DNA of 64,000 nt from Caloranaerobacter sp. TR13 (GTDB taxonomy: Bacteria > Bacillota > Clostridia > Tissierellales > Thermohalobacteraceae), in contig NZ_JXLL01000002.1 in the NCBI RefSeq assembly GCF_001316435.1, forward strand, positions 215,768 through 279,767, written 5' to 3'. The position numbers and the translations under genes were made by a program. The notes beneath the pieces are model-generated. The model was not told the DNA's origin, did not search any database, and worked only from the letters and a program-made list of their open reading frames with translations. This document shows positions 8,309-16,522 of this stretch, piece after piece. The number at the start of each line of letters is the position of its first letter. Positions within the stretch are counted from its first letter, which is position 1.

Positions 8309-10657
8309 ATGAAAGCATACAAATATATAAAATGGTTTAGAGAAGTGGGTAAAAAGGATTTATCTATAGTTGGCGGTAAAGGAGCAAACCTTGGAGAATT
8401 AACTAGAAACGGAATTAATGTTCCACCAGGTTTTTGCATAATTTCAGATGCATATAATCATTTTATTGAGTATTATAGTCTTAAACAAAAAATAAAAGAT
8501 TTAATAAATGACTTAGATATAGAAAATTCTTCTGAATTATATGAAAGAAGTTCTAAAATAAGAGAATATATTGAAAGATATGGTATACCTGAAAATATTA
8601 AAACTGAAATAGTAGATGCATACAATGAGATTATTGATAAGCTTAAGATAAAAGATTTGCATGTTGCTATTCGGAGTTCCGCTACTGCTGAAGATTTGCC
8701 TGAAGCTTCATTTGCAGGCCAACAGGACACTTATTTAGAAATAAAAGGAATAGAAGAAATATTAACTCACATTAAAAAATGCTGGTCTTCACTTTGGACT
8801 GCACGTGCTATTTATTATAGAGAAAAACAAGGATTTGATCATTTTGAAGTTGCATTAAGTGTAGTTGTGCAAAAAATGGTAAATAGTATAAAATCCGGAG
8901 TTTTATTTACTGCAAATCCTGTAACTAATGATATTAATGAAATAATGATAAATGCAAGCTGGGGGCTTGGTGAGGCTGTAGTTTCTGGAATAGTTACACC
9001 AGATGAATATATTATTGATAAAAATACATTACAGATTAAAGATAAGAATATTGCAGAGAAAAACGTTATGATAGTTAGAAAAGACAATGGAGTTGGTACA
9101 GTAGAGATTGGCGTCAAAGATTTTTTAGGTTATGATAAAGCTATTTCGCAATGCTTAAGTGATGATGAGATAAAATTATTAAGTGAAAAAGGAATTATGA
9201 TTGAAAAGTTATATAATTCACCACAAGATATAGAATGGGCTTTTGATAATGATACTAAAGAATTATATATATTACAAGCTAGACCAATTACAACTTTAAA
9301 AGATAGTAAAGATACGACTGAAGTCAAGACCAATCTGAATGTTTTAGTTAAAGGTTTATCTGCATCACCAGGTATAAGTAGTGGAAAAGTTATAAAGATA
9401 AAAGATATTAATGAGATTTCTAGAGTTAGAGAAGGAGATATATTAGTTACTGTAATGACTAACCCAGATATGGTACCAGCAATGAGGAAAGCTGCCGCTG
9501 TTGTTACAGATGAAGGTGGAAGAACTTGCCATGCTGCTATTGTATCAAGAGAATTAGGAATTCCATGTATTGTTGGTGCAAAAAAAGCAACAGAAGTACT
9601 AGAAGAAGGTATGATAGTTACTGTAGATGCAACAAGAGGAGTTGTTTATGAAGGTAAAGTATTGGGCACCGATGATGAGAATAAAAACAAAAAAACGGAA
9701 GGTATTAGTTTAAGTGAAGAAATACTATATAAATTAGCACCTATTACAGGTACTAAAATATATATGAACTTGGGGGAACCATCAATCATAAGTAAGTATA
9801 AAAACTTACCTTTTGATGGAATTGGGCTTATGAGGACGGAATTTATCTTTTCAAATTTAGTAGGAGCTCATCCTATGTATTTATTAAAAAATGGGATGGA
9901 AGATTATTTCATCGAGAAAATGGCAGAGGGAATAACTTTAGTAGCTCAAGAAGTATATCCAAAACCAATAGTAGTAAGGCTAAGTGATTTTAGAACTAAT
10001 GAATTCCGTGGTTTGAAGGGTGGAGAAGAAGTAGAACCAATTGAAAACAACCCTATGATTGGTTGGAGAGGAGTTTCAAGATATATATCCTCTGAATATG
10101 AGAAAGGTTTTAGATTAGAATGTAAGGCATTAAGAAAAGTTAGAGAAGAATATGGATTAATAAATGTATGGGCTATGCTTCCTTTTGTAAGAACAACATG
10201 GGAATTACAGAAAGTAATGGAAATAATGGCTTCAGAAGGTTTAGAAAGAACAAATAACTTTAAAATTTGGATAATGGCAGAAGTTCCTTCTGTAATATTT
10301 GAAGCTGAAGAATTTGCTAAACTTGTTGATGGATTTAGTATAGGGAGCAACGATTTGACACAACTTATATTAGGTGCAGATAGAGATTCAGGAATTTTGA
10401 ATAGTATGGGATATTTTGATGAAAGAAATCCAGCAGTTAAGAAGGCAATAAAGACATTAATAGAAGCAGCGCATAAATATGGTAAGACTGTGTCTATATG
10501 CGGTCAAGCTCCTTCACTATATCCTGAATTTGCTGAATTTCTAGTTAAGGAAGGAATTGACAGTATAAGTGTCAATCCAGATGTAGTTGATTATACAAGA
10601 AGATTAGTTGCACATGTTGAACAGAAAATTATTTTAAATAAAATTAGAAAGCTATAA
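8309..10657 (+). CDS. ppsA: Phosphoenolpyruvate synthase (pyruvate, water dikinase)
   Basis: 782 residues in the standard order: N-terminal ATP-binding domain (GGKGANLGEL near residue 22; AIRSSATAEDLPEASFAGQQ about 125), swivelling phospho-histidine domain (GGRTCHAAIVSRELGIPC, about residue 410) and C-terminal PEP-binding TIM barrel (GSNDLTQLILGADRDSG, about 685). It converts pyruvate, ATP and water to PEP, AMP and phosphate; in anaerobes it can also feed gluconeogenesis from acetyl-CoA. Start ATG 8309 behind AAGGAGGTG. TATAAT at 8270-8275 is a likely -10 box, but its -35 is poor. Confidence 0.93.
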   Translation: MKAYKYIKWFREVGKKDLSIVGGKGANLGELTRNGINVPPGFCIISDAYNHFIEYYSLKQKIKDLINDLDIENSSELYERSSKIREYIERYGIPENIKTEIVDAYNEIIDKLKIKDLHVAIRSSATAEDLPEASFAGQQDTYLEIKGIEEILTHIKKCWSSLWTARAIYYREKQGFDHFEVALSVVVQKMVNSIKSGVLFTANPVTNDINEIMINASWGLGEAVVSGIVTPDEYIIDKNTLQIKDKNIAEKNVMIVRKDNGVGTVEIGVKDFLGYDKAISQCLSDDEIKLLSEKGIMIEKLYNSPQDIEWAFDNDTKELYILQARPITTLKDSKDTTEVKTNLNVLVKGLSASPGISSGKVIKIKDINEISRVREGDILVTVMTNPDMVPAMRKAAAVVTDEGGRTCHAAIVSRELGIPCIVGAKKATEVLEEGMIVTVDATRGVVYEGKVLGTDDENKNKKTEGISLSEEILYKLAPITGTKIYMNLGEPSIISKYKNLPFDGIGLMRTEFIFSNLVGAHPMYLLKNGMEDYFIEKMAEGITLVAQEVYPKPIVVRLSDFRTNEFRGLKGGEEVEPIENNPMIGWRGVSRYISSEYEKGFRLECKALRKVREEYGLINVWAMLPFVRTTWELQKVMEIMASEGLERTNNFKIWIMAEVPSVIFEAEEFAKLVDGFSIGSNDLTQLILGADRDSGILNSMGYFDERNPAVKKAIKTLIEAAHKYGKTVSICGQAPSLYPEFAEFLVKEGIDSISVNPDVVDYTRRLVAHVEQKIILNKIRKL

Positions 10658-10664
10658 TATAGTT

Positions 10665-10785
10665 GCCAGTTACCAGGGAACAGTTAACAGTTTCAATTTT
10701 AAATTTTTATCCTGTCTACTGTTCCCTGTTCCCTGCCCTCTATTCTTTTATTCCAGTACCTAGTACCAAGTACCAAGTACCTATA
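10665..10785 (+). repeat. Dispersed heptad-periodic repeat, copy A
   Basis: Runs of 7-base units: GTCTACT-GTTCCCT-GTTCCCT-GCCCTCT, then AGTACCT-AGTACCA-AGTACCA-AGTACCT. On the minus strand the order AGGGAAC-AGTAGAC-AGGATAA matches copy B (38229-38263) as AGGGAAC-AGTGGAC-AGGATAA, so A and B are inverted relatives. Overlaps the stop of the M14 peptidase gene. Confidence 0.7.
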
Positions 10786-12052
10786 TTATCGCTGCTAATA
10801 GCAGCAGTTCTTCATTATCGGCGTATATTTTATTAAATTGAGATATAGGAAGTGGATTTTTTCCTTTTCCGACTTCTATTGTATATCCTGGTCTCCGATA
10901 TTCTTTTATAAACCAATCTTTATATCCTGCATAGCTGGCAATACCATAAGCTTCGGCTAATGAATAGCCACTTACTTGAGACAGTTTTTTTCCTATTTTT
11001 AATGCTTCATCTGTGGCTAGATTCTTATAGTTCCAGTAGATTATTTCTCCTTGACTGTGATATGCTAAAACGAGCCTGAAATCATGTTTTCTAGTAAAAT
11101 CTGCAACTGATTTGGATTCTGGTTCGGACTCTGGATAAGGACCAGAGTATCTTGTAGGACCAGGACCATAGATTCCATATAAAGGTTCAGCTTTTTTGGA
11201 CTCTTCCCACGAAGCATTATAATTATGATTTAAGTCTACACCGTGTATATTAGCTTGCCATGTTTTAGAAAAATCCATACTTCCATTATTCCATCTAATT
11301 AAATCATCGTAATAAGGATTATTATTATCTAATCCATTCAGTACTAAATCTATTCCATCAGGATTTACCATAGGAACTATATAAATACTGCTTTTTTCAA
11401 ATATTTCTCGAATATTATAACCTTTAATAGATTTATTTTGGATATATGCTTTACAAAAATTCTCAATAAATTTCATTAGTAGTGGAGTGGTTATCCATTC
11501 TAATGAGTGGTGAGCACCATTATAAAACACTTCATTACTACCTTTACCTAATTTTAAATAATAAAGCTTTCTACCAAGTACACTTTTACCAATACTACCT
11601 GATTGTAAGAAAGGATACCTAACTAAAAGGCCTTTTATATCATCTGTTAAAATATCATAGGTGTAATTTATATTAGTATCAACAATATCAATATTATAAG
11701 GAACTACTATTTTTTCACCAATATTTAAGTTATAAGGTATTAAGTTTGGATTAGTTGTAATGATTTTATCAACAGTTGTATCATATTTTTCAGCAATATC
11801 AAATAGTGTATCTCCTTTTTGTATAATATAGTAATCATAACCTAAAATTAATCTTTTAATTTGGTAGTAAGTAGCTTTATCAATTTCTCCTGTGATAGGG
11901 AGATTTCTGTTTTTTTGGAAATTTTTTATTGATAATTTAGTATTAATGTTGAAAATACCATCTATAGGTCCAGAGTAATAGCCAGTTTTTTTTAAAACTG
12001 CTTGTATCTTCATTATTTCAGTTCCAGTTGTGCCAAATCTTATTATCTTCAT
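10781..12052 (-). CDS. Peptidoglycan M14 carboxypeptidase/gamma-D-glutamyl-diamino acid endopeptidase with PG-binding and LysM domains
   Basis: 423 residues: peptidoglycan-binding domain 1 (residues 5-60), one LysM (GDTLFDIAEKYDTTVDKI, about 78-118), and an M14 zinc carboxypeptidase domain (130-423). Metal-site signature HHSLEW (HxxE), third ligand in AYHSQGEIIYW, and catalytic Glu in YTIEVGKGKNPLP. Matches the Bacillus sphaericus endopeptidase I type, which cuts the gamma-D-Glu to diaminopimelate bond. No signal peptide is visible, as in spore-associated relatives, so it may act on cortex or mother-cell wall. ATG 12052 has GAGGTG upstream; GTG 12058 lies inside that site. Confidence 0.88.
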   Translation of the reverse strand: MKIIRFGTTGTEIMKIQAVLKKTGYYSGPIDGIFNINTKLSIKNFQKNRNLPITGEIDKATYYQIKRLILGYDYYIIQKGDTLFDIAEKYDTTVDKIITTNPNLIPYNLNIGEKIVVPYNIDIVDTNINYTYDILTDDIKGLLVRYPFLQSGSIGKSVLGRKLYYLKLGKGSNEVFYNGAHHSLEWITTPLLMKFIENFCKAYIQNKSIKGYNIREIFEKSSIYIVPMVNPDGIDLVLNGLDNNNPYYDDLIRWNNGSMDFSKTWQANIHGVDLNHNYNASWEESKKAEPLYGIYGPGPTRYSGPYPESEPESKSVADFTRKHDFRLVLAYHSQGEIIYWNYKNLATDEALKIGKKLSQVSGYSLAEAYGIASYAGYKDWFIKEYRRPGYTIEVGKGKNPLPISQFNKIYADNEELLLLAAII

Positions 12053-12058
12053 AACCAC

Positions 12059-12268
12059 ACCTCTTCATTAATATCGTTGTTGGCTATTCGCCATTTGTTA
12101 TTTATTAAATTAGAATACAGGAAATTAGGGGTAAATTTGATATTATCGATTGGATAGATAAAAAATCTTTTAATATAAATTTATGATTAAATTAAATTTT
12201 GATGAATGTATTAAGTGAAAAAGTTATTGAAATGTAAAAAATGAAGTGTCAATAGAAAGAAAAATTAA
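12059..12268. other. Intergenic stretch without a recognisable gene
   Basis: AT-rich spacer between the divergent M14 peptidase gene and the cobalamin leader. A short heptad-like run (GCTATTC-GCCATTT-GTTATTT, 12082-12102) may be a decayed fragment of the dispersed heptad repeats. Nothing else is seen. Confidence 0.4.
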
Positions 12269-12297
12269 TTGACAAAAAAATCTAATTTAAATATAAT
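12269..12297 (+). promoter_or_regulatory. SigA promoter of the cobQ operon
   Basis: Consensus TTGACA at 12269-12274, 17-base spacer, TATAAT at 12292-12297; transcription would start near 12304, just before the riboswitch. Confidence 0.85.
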
Positions 12298-12317
12298 GTA
12301 ATTGGCTGATACAATTC

Positions 12318-12480
12318 CATAGATTTCAGGGTGTTCCTTTACGGAACTTAAAAGGGAAAGAGGTGAAAATCCTCTGCAGCCCCCGCTACTGTGAGTAGGG
12401 ATGAAATCTTCCATTAACCACTGGGTAACCGGGAAGGGGAAGAGAGTAAGATGAACTACGAGCCAGGAGACCTGCCTTGA
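12318..12480 (+). ncRNA. Cobalamin riboswitch (first), upstream of cobQ
   Basis: All conserved blocks are present in order: AAAAGGGAA, GGTGAAAATCC, CAGCCCCCGCTACTGTGA, GGGTAACCGGGAAGG and the B12 box GCCAGGAGACCTGCC (12462-12476). Binding of adenosylcobalamin is expected to favour the terminator at 12529-12558 and switch off the cobQ-cbiB-cobD genes. Confidence 0.95.
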
Positions 12481-12528
12481 AAGCCGTAGACTTGTACTTC
12501 GGAGGGAAGTATGTAGTTCTTTTCATAG

Positions 12529-12558
12529 ACGCATAGTTAACCTCTATGTGTTTTTTTT
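12529..12558 (+). terminator. Riboswitch-controlled intrinsic terminator
   Basis: 8-bp stem ACGCATAG/CTATGTGT (one G-T pair), 7-base loop, then T7: the expression platform of the first cobalamin riboswitch. Confidence 0.75.
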
Positions 12559-12616
12559 ATTTCTTCCCACAACTACAATTTCCCTTATTTGACTATATAT
12601 GTAAGGAGTTGATTGA

Positions 12617-14110
12617 TTGGCTAAAAAAATTATGCTGCAAGGGACAGGTTCTTCTGTGGGTAAAAGTATTATTACAGCAGCGTTTTGTAGAATTTTTAAA
12701 GAAGACGGTTATTCGGTTGCACCTTTCAAATCACAGAATATGTCATTAAATTCTTTTGTAACAAAAGATGGTTTAGAAATGGGTAGAGCTCAAGTTGTAC
12801 AAGCAGAAGCAGCAAAGATTGAGCCTATTGTTGATATGAATCCTATTTTACTAAAACCAACTAGTCAAGTGGGTAGCCAGATTATAGTTAGAGGTAAGGT
12901 TTATAAAAACATGAAAGCAGAAGATTATTACAGAGAAAAGCATAAATTGATGGAAATAATTAAAAAGTCTTTTTATAAGCTTGATAAGTTATTTGAAATA
13001 GTAGTTATAGAAGGTGCTGGGAGTCCAGCTGAAATCAATTTAAAAGAAAATGACATTGTAAATATGGGATTAGCAGAAATGGTTGATGCGCCAGTTATTT
13101 TAGTTGGGGATATTGACAAAGGTGGAGTATTTGCTTCAATTTATGGAACAATTATGCTTTTAGAAAAAAGTGAGAGAGATAGAATTAAGGGGTTTATTAT
13201 AAATAAATTTAGAGGAGATATAAAAATACTTGAGCCAGGTATCAAAATGTTAGAAGGAAAGATTGGCAAGCCGTGTTTAGGGGTTATACCTTATATGGAG
13301 TTATATATAGATGACGAAGATAGTGAAACTTCAAGATTTAAGCAGAAAAATACAGGTGGTATTAATATTGGAGTGATTAAAACTCCTCATATTTCTAATT
13401 TTAGCGATTTTACGCCGTTTGATTTTGAAAAAGATGTAAATATTAGATATATAGTACAAAAGAAGGACTTTGATGATATTGATATGATTATATTGCCGGG
13501 CAGCAAAAATACTATAGCCGATATGAAGTACATATTTAAAAAAGGCTTTGATAGAGAAATTTATAAAAAACATAAAGATGGCATACCAATTATGGGCATA
13601 TGTGGTGGGTATCAAATGCTTGGTTTAGAAATTGTTGACCTTTATTCAGTAGAGTCAACATTAAAAAGAATAAATGGACTATCTTTATTAGAAATAAGGA
13701 CTACTATGAAAAAAACTAAGTGTACAAAACAGGTTATTGGAAAAATAATTACAGATAATTGTTTTTTAGAGCAAAATATTGATTCTAAAATAGAAGGTTA
13801 TGAAATTCATATGGGTGAAACAGAACTTATTGGAGATTCAAAGCCATTTATCAAATTGGATGAAGGAAGATATGACGGGGCAATAAGTGCAGATGGCAGG
13901 GTATTTGGAACTTATTTACATGGGATATTTGAAAATGATAATTTTAGAGAAAAACTTGTTAATTGGCTGAAACAAAAGAAAGGTATAGAAATATCTTATT
14001 GCAATATGAGTTATAAGGGGATTAAAGAAAAAGAATATACTAAATTAGCTGAAATAGTTAGAAAACATATTGACTTAGATGGTATAAAGAAAATTATGGG
14101 GTTGAAATAA
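12617..14110 (+). CDS. cobQ: Cobyric acid synthase
   Basis: 497 residues. Glutamine-dependent amidation of adenosylcobyrinic acid a,c-diamide at four positions to give cobyric acid. N-terminal dethiobiotin-synthase-like ATP domain (GTGSSVGKSIITAAF; KSQNMSLNSF typical of CobQ) and C-terminal class I glutamine amidotransferase-like domain with the Cys in GICGGYQMLG and His in YLHGIFEN. TTG start at 12617 with AAGGAG nine bases upstream. First gene of a riboswitch-controlled operon; the next gene overlaps its stop by one base. Confidence 0.95.
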   Translation: MAKKIMLQGTGSSVGKSIITAAFCRIFKEDGYSVAPFKSQNMSLNSFVTKDGLEMGRAQVVQAEAAKIEPIVDMNPILLKPTSQVGSQIIVRGKVYKNMKAEDYYREKHKLMEIIKKSFYKLDKLFEIVVIEGAGSPAEINLKENDIVNMGLAEMVDAPVILVGDIDKGGVFASIYGTIMLLEKSERDRIKGFIINKFRGDIKILEPGIKMLEGKIGKPCLGVIPYMELYIDDEDSETSRFKQKNTGGINIGVIKTPHISNFSDFTPFDFEKDVNIRYIVQKKDFDDIDMIILPGSKNTIADMKYIFKKGFDREIYKKHKDGIPIMGICGGYQMLGLEIVDLYSVESTLKRINGLSLLEIRTTMKKTKCTKQVIGKIITDNCFLEQNIDSKIEGYEIHMGETELIGDSKPFIKLDEGRYDGAISADGRVFGTYLHGIFENDNFREKLVNWLKQKKGIEISYCNMSYKGIKEKEYTKLAEIVRKHIDLDGIKKIMGLK

Positions 14111-15060
14111 TGAAAATATATATTTTAATAATAGCAGTTATTTTAGATTGCATTATCGGTGATCCGCATAATTGGCCACATCCTATTAAGTATATAGGTA
14201 AATTAATAGCAAAATATGAAAAGCTCATTAGAAAAAGTAATATATTATCTAAAAGAAAAGGTGGATTTATTTTAACTTTTGCAACTTTAATAACAGTTTT
14301 GGTTATAATTTATTTTTTAATAAAATTTGCATATATTATACATTTTGAATTAGGTTTTATACTTACAGTTTATTTAATATATGCTTCCATAGCAGCTAGG
14401 TGTCTTGAGAAAGAAACAATGAAAGTCTATTATGCATTAAAAGAAAAGAATATTAACAAAGCTAGGAAACTGCTTTCTTATTTAGTTGGAAGAGAAACAA
14501 GTCAACTTCAAGAGAAGGAGATAATTAGAGCAACAGTTGAAACTATTGCTGAGAATACAATAGATGGAGTAATTGCACCATTGATGTTTGTAGGAGTTGG
14601 ACTAGCACTAGGTATACCAATAGAAATGGCTTATTTTTACAAAACTGTTAATACACTAGATTCAATGGTAGGTTATATGCACGAACCATATAGAGAAATA
14701 GGTTATGCTTCTGCAAAATTAGATGATATAGTGAATTACATACCTGCTAGAATAGGAAGCTTACTTATGCTCATTTGTGGGCTTTTACTTGGGTACGATT
14801 TTAAAAATGGCTATATGATTTTAAAACGTGACAAAAGGAATCATAAAAGTCCTAATAGTGGGTATTCTGAAGCTGTGGTTGCTGGGCTATTAAATATTCA
14901 ATTAGGTGGAACAAATATATATTTTGGAAAGAAAGTGTACAAACCTACTATAGGGGATAAAAATAGAGAGTTAAATATTATCAATATAAAAGATGCAATA
15001 AAAATTATGTATGGGGCAGAGATTTTACTAATAGTCATTATTACTATGGCTTTACTATGA
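14110..15060 (+). CDS. cbiB: Adenosylcobinamide-phosphate synthase
   Basis: 316 residues, polytopic membrane protein (about 5 hydrophobic segments). Attaches (R)-1-amino-2-propanol phosphate to adenosylcobyric acid. Family motifs: CIIGDPHNWPHPI near residue 16, ETIAENTIDGVIAPL about 150, YKTVNTLDSMVGY about 176 and SPNSGYSEA about 248. ATG overlaps the cobQ stop as TAATG, so translation is coupled. Works with the downstream CobD, which makes the aminopropanol phosphate. Salmonella calls this gene cbiB; other organisms call it cobD. Confidence 0.94.
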   Translation: MKIYILIIAVILDCIIGDPHNWPHPIKYIGKLIAKYEKLIRKSNILSKRKGGFILTFATLITVLVIIYFLIKFAYIIHFELGFILTVYLIYASIAARCLEKETMKVYYALKEKNINKARKLLSYLVGRETSQLQEKEIIRATVETIAENTIDGVIAPLMFVGVGLALGIPIEMAYFYKTVNTLDSMVGYMHEPYREIGYASAKLDDIVNYIPARIGSLLMLICGLLLGYDFKNGYMILKRDKRNHKSPNSGYSEAVVAGLLNIQLGGTNIYFGKKVYKPTIGDKNRELNIINIKDAIKIMYGAEILLIVIITMALL

Positions 15061-15090
15061 TTATGATTTGCTGAATGAAAGGAGCATTAT

Positions 15091-16134
15091 ATGAATAAGC
15101 ACGGAGGCTATTATGGAGAAAATCAGGAAAAAGTTTTAGATTTTAGTGTTAACATAAATCCCCTAGGTATAACTGAAAAAGTAAAAGAAAAGCTCATTGA
15201 AAGCATAAATACAATAAATAGATATCCAGAAATAGATGGAGAAAGCGTAAAGAAAGTATTAGCCGATAGATTAAATGTTGAAACTTCTCAAGTCATAATA
15301 GGTAATGGAGCAATTGAATTAATATATCTATTTGCAAGAGCTTTTTGTCCTAATAAAGTAGTTATTATACAGCCAACTTTTAATGAGTATTTAAGAGCAT
15401 TTAATTTAACAGGAAGTATTATTTGCAATTATGAACTAACATATTCTAATGATTTTAATTTAGAAACAAATGCTTTGTTAGAGTATTTAAAAAAAGCAAA
15501 GCCTAATTTACTTATATTATGCAATCCTAATAATCCAACTGGTCATTTTATTAGATATAAAAACTTACTACCTGCTATTAGTTATATTAAAGAAATTGGG
15601 GCATATTTATTAATTGACGAGTCTTTTATTGATTTTACTGATGAAGAATCATATGTAAATCTTTTTAAAGAATTTCCTATATTTATTATAAGGTCAATGA
15701 CGAAATTTTATGCTATTCCAGGATTAAGGCTTGGATACGGTATAGCTAATAGTGATATTATTAAGAAATTAAATAAATACAAAGAGCCTTGGACAATAAA
15801 TAGTTTGGCTTTATCGATAGTCACAACAGTTTTAGATGATGAAATATTTTATAAAGAGTCTAAAAAATGGCTGCAGGCTGAAAAAAGTTATTTGTATAAA
15901 GAGTTAAAAAAAATCAAAGATATTGATTTTTTTAATAGTCAGACCAATTTTATTTTATGTAGAGTTAAAAAAGGCAATGCATATGAGATGAGAGAAAAAT
16001 TAATGAAATATAATATCTATATTAGAGTTTGTGATGATTTTGCTGGGTTAGACAATACTTATTTTAGGGTTGCTATTAAAAGTCATAAAGATAATGTGAA
16101 GCTAATTAATGCTATAAAAGAGATTTTACAATAA
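15091..16134 (+). CDS. cobD: L-threonine-O-3-phosphate decarboxylase (PLP enzyme)
   Basis: 347 residues of fold-type I PLP enzyme close to histidinol-phosphate aminotransferases. N-terminal HGGYYGE and DFSVNINPLG are typical of CobD; the PLP lysine lies in RSMTKFYAIPGLRLGYG and the Asp/Tyr site in LLIDESFIDF. Produces (R)-1-amino-2-propanol O-2-phosphate for CbiB, the preceding gene. Histidinol-phosphate aminotransferase is the main alternative, but N-terminus and cobalamin context favour CobD. The second riboswitch begins directly after the stop. Confidence 0.92.
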   Translation: MNKHGGYYGENQEKVLDFSVNINPLGITEKVKEKLIESINTINRYPEIDGESVKKVLADRLNVETSQVIIGNGAIELIYLFARAFCPNKVVIIQPTFNEYLRAFNLTGSIICNYELTYSNDFNLETNALLEYLKKAKPNLLILCNPNNPTGHFIRYKNLLPAISYIKEIGAYLLIDESFIDFTDEESYVNLFKEFPIFIIRSMTKFYAIPGLRLGYGIANSDIIKKLNKYKEPWTINSLALSIVTTVLDDEIFYKESKKWLQAEKSYLYKELKKIKDIDFFNSQTNFILCRVKKGNAYEMREKLMKYNIYIRVCDDFAGLDNTYFRVAIKSHKDNVKLINAIKEILQ

Positions 16135-16149
16135 AATACAATATATAAG

Positions 16150-16290
16150 TAGAAGGAAATGGGTGAAAATCCCATACGGTCCCGCCACTGTGATGAGGAG
16201 CCTATTAGCATTTGCCACTGAGTTAATTCTTGGGAAGGCGTTAATAGGTGATGAATCTAAGTCAGGATACTTCGCTTATATATTTAAGTT
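16150..16290 (+). ncRNA. Cobalamin riboswitch (second), upstream of btuF
   Basis: Shorter B12 riboswitch with AGAAGGAAATGGGTGAAAA, the CGGTCCCGCCACTGTGATGA core, GCCACTGAG...GGGAAGGCG and a B12-box-like AAGTCAGGATACTTCGC (about 16259-16275). Followed by a strong terminator at 16351. Predicted to repress the transport and salvage genes when adenosylcobalamin is plentiful. Confidence 0.92.
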
Positions 16291-16350
16291 TAAAGTCTAC
16301 GGGGATATAGGCTTTAACTTGAGATTATTTATTTTAATATTGCTTAAGTT

Positions 16351-16381
16351 AAACCTTATCCTTTTGGATAAGGTTTTTTAT
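16351..16381 (+). terminator. Riboswitch-controlled intrinsic terminator
   Basis: Perfect 11-bp stem AAACCTTATCC/GGATAAGGTTT, TTTT loop, followed by T-run: expression platform of the second cobalamin riboswitch. Confidence 0.85.
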
Positions 16382-16500
16382 AATCCATAAGGAAATTATA
16401 TACATTATTAAATTGTGGATAATTTTAAATATAATTTCCGTTTATGGATTTCAACAAAATCTTCTTTAATCTACTTAAATCAAAGATTTTGTTCGATTTT
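16378..16500 (+). repeat. Double-hairpin repeat, copy A (MITE-like)
   Basis: Two adjacent inverted repeats: long arms 16382-16400 with 16430-16450 (AATCCATAAGGAAATTATA and its complement, two-base gap) and 11-bp arms 16453-16463 with 16483-16493 (AACAAAATCTT/AAGATTTTGTT). A closely matching copy is at 38611-38735, a half copy at 1203. Sits exactly between the riboswitch terminator and the btuF ribosome site. No ORF inside. Confidence 0.75.
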
Positions 16501-16522
16501 TCAAATTATAAGGAGGGGTATC

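Noticed and set aside
12546..12749. 67-residue open frame at the cobQ start
   Set aside because: Begins in the riboswitch terminator and overlaps cobQ in another frame; cobQ has the ribosome site.
16163..16390. 75-residue open frame between cobD and btuF
   Set aside because: It lies entirely over the second cobalamin riboswitch and its terminator and has no ribosome site.
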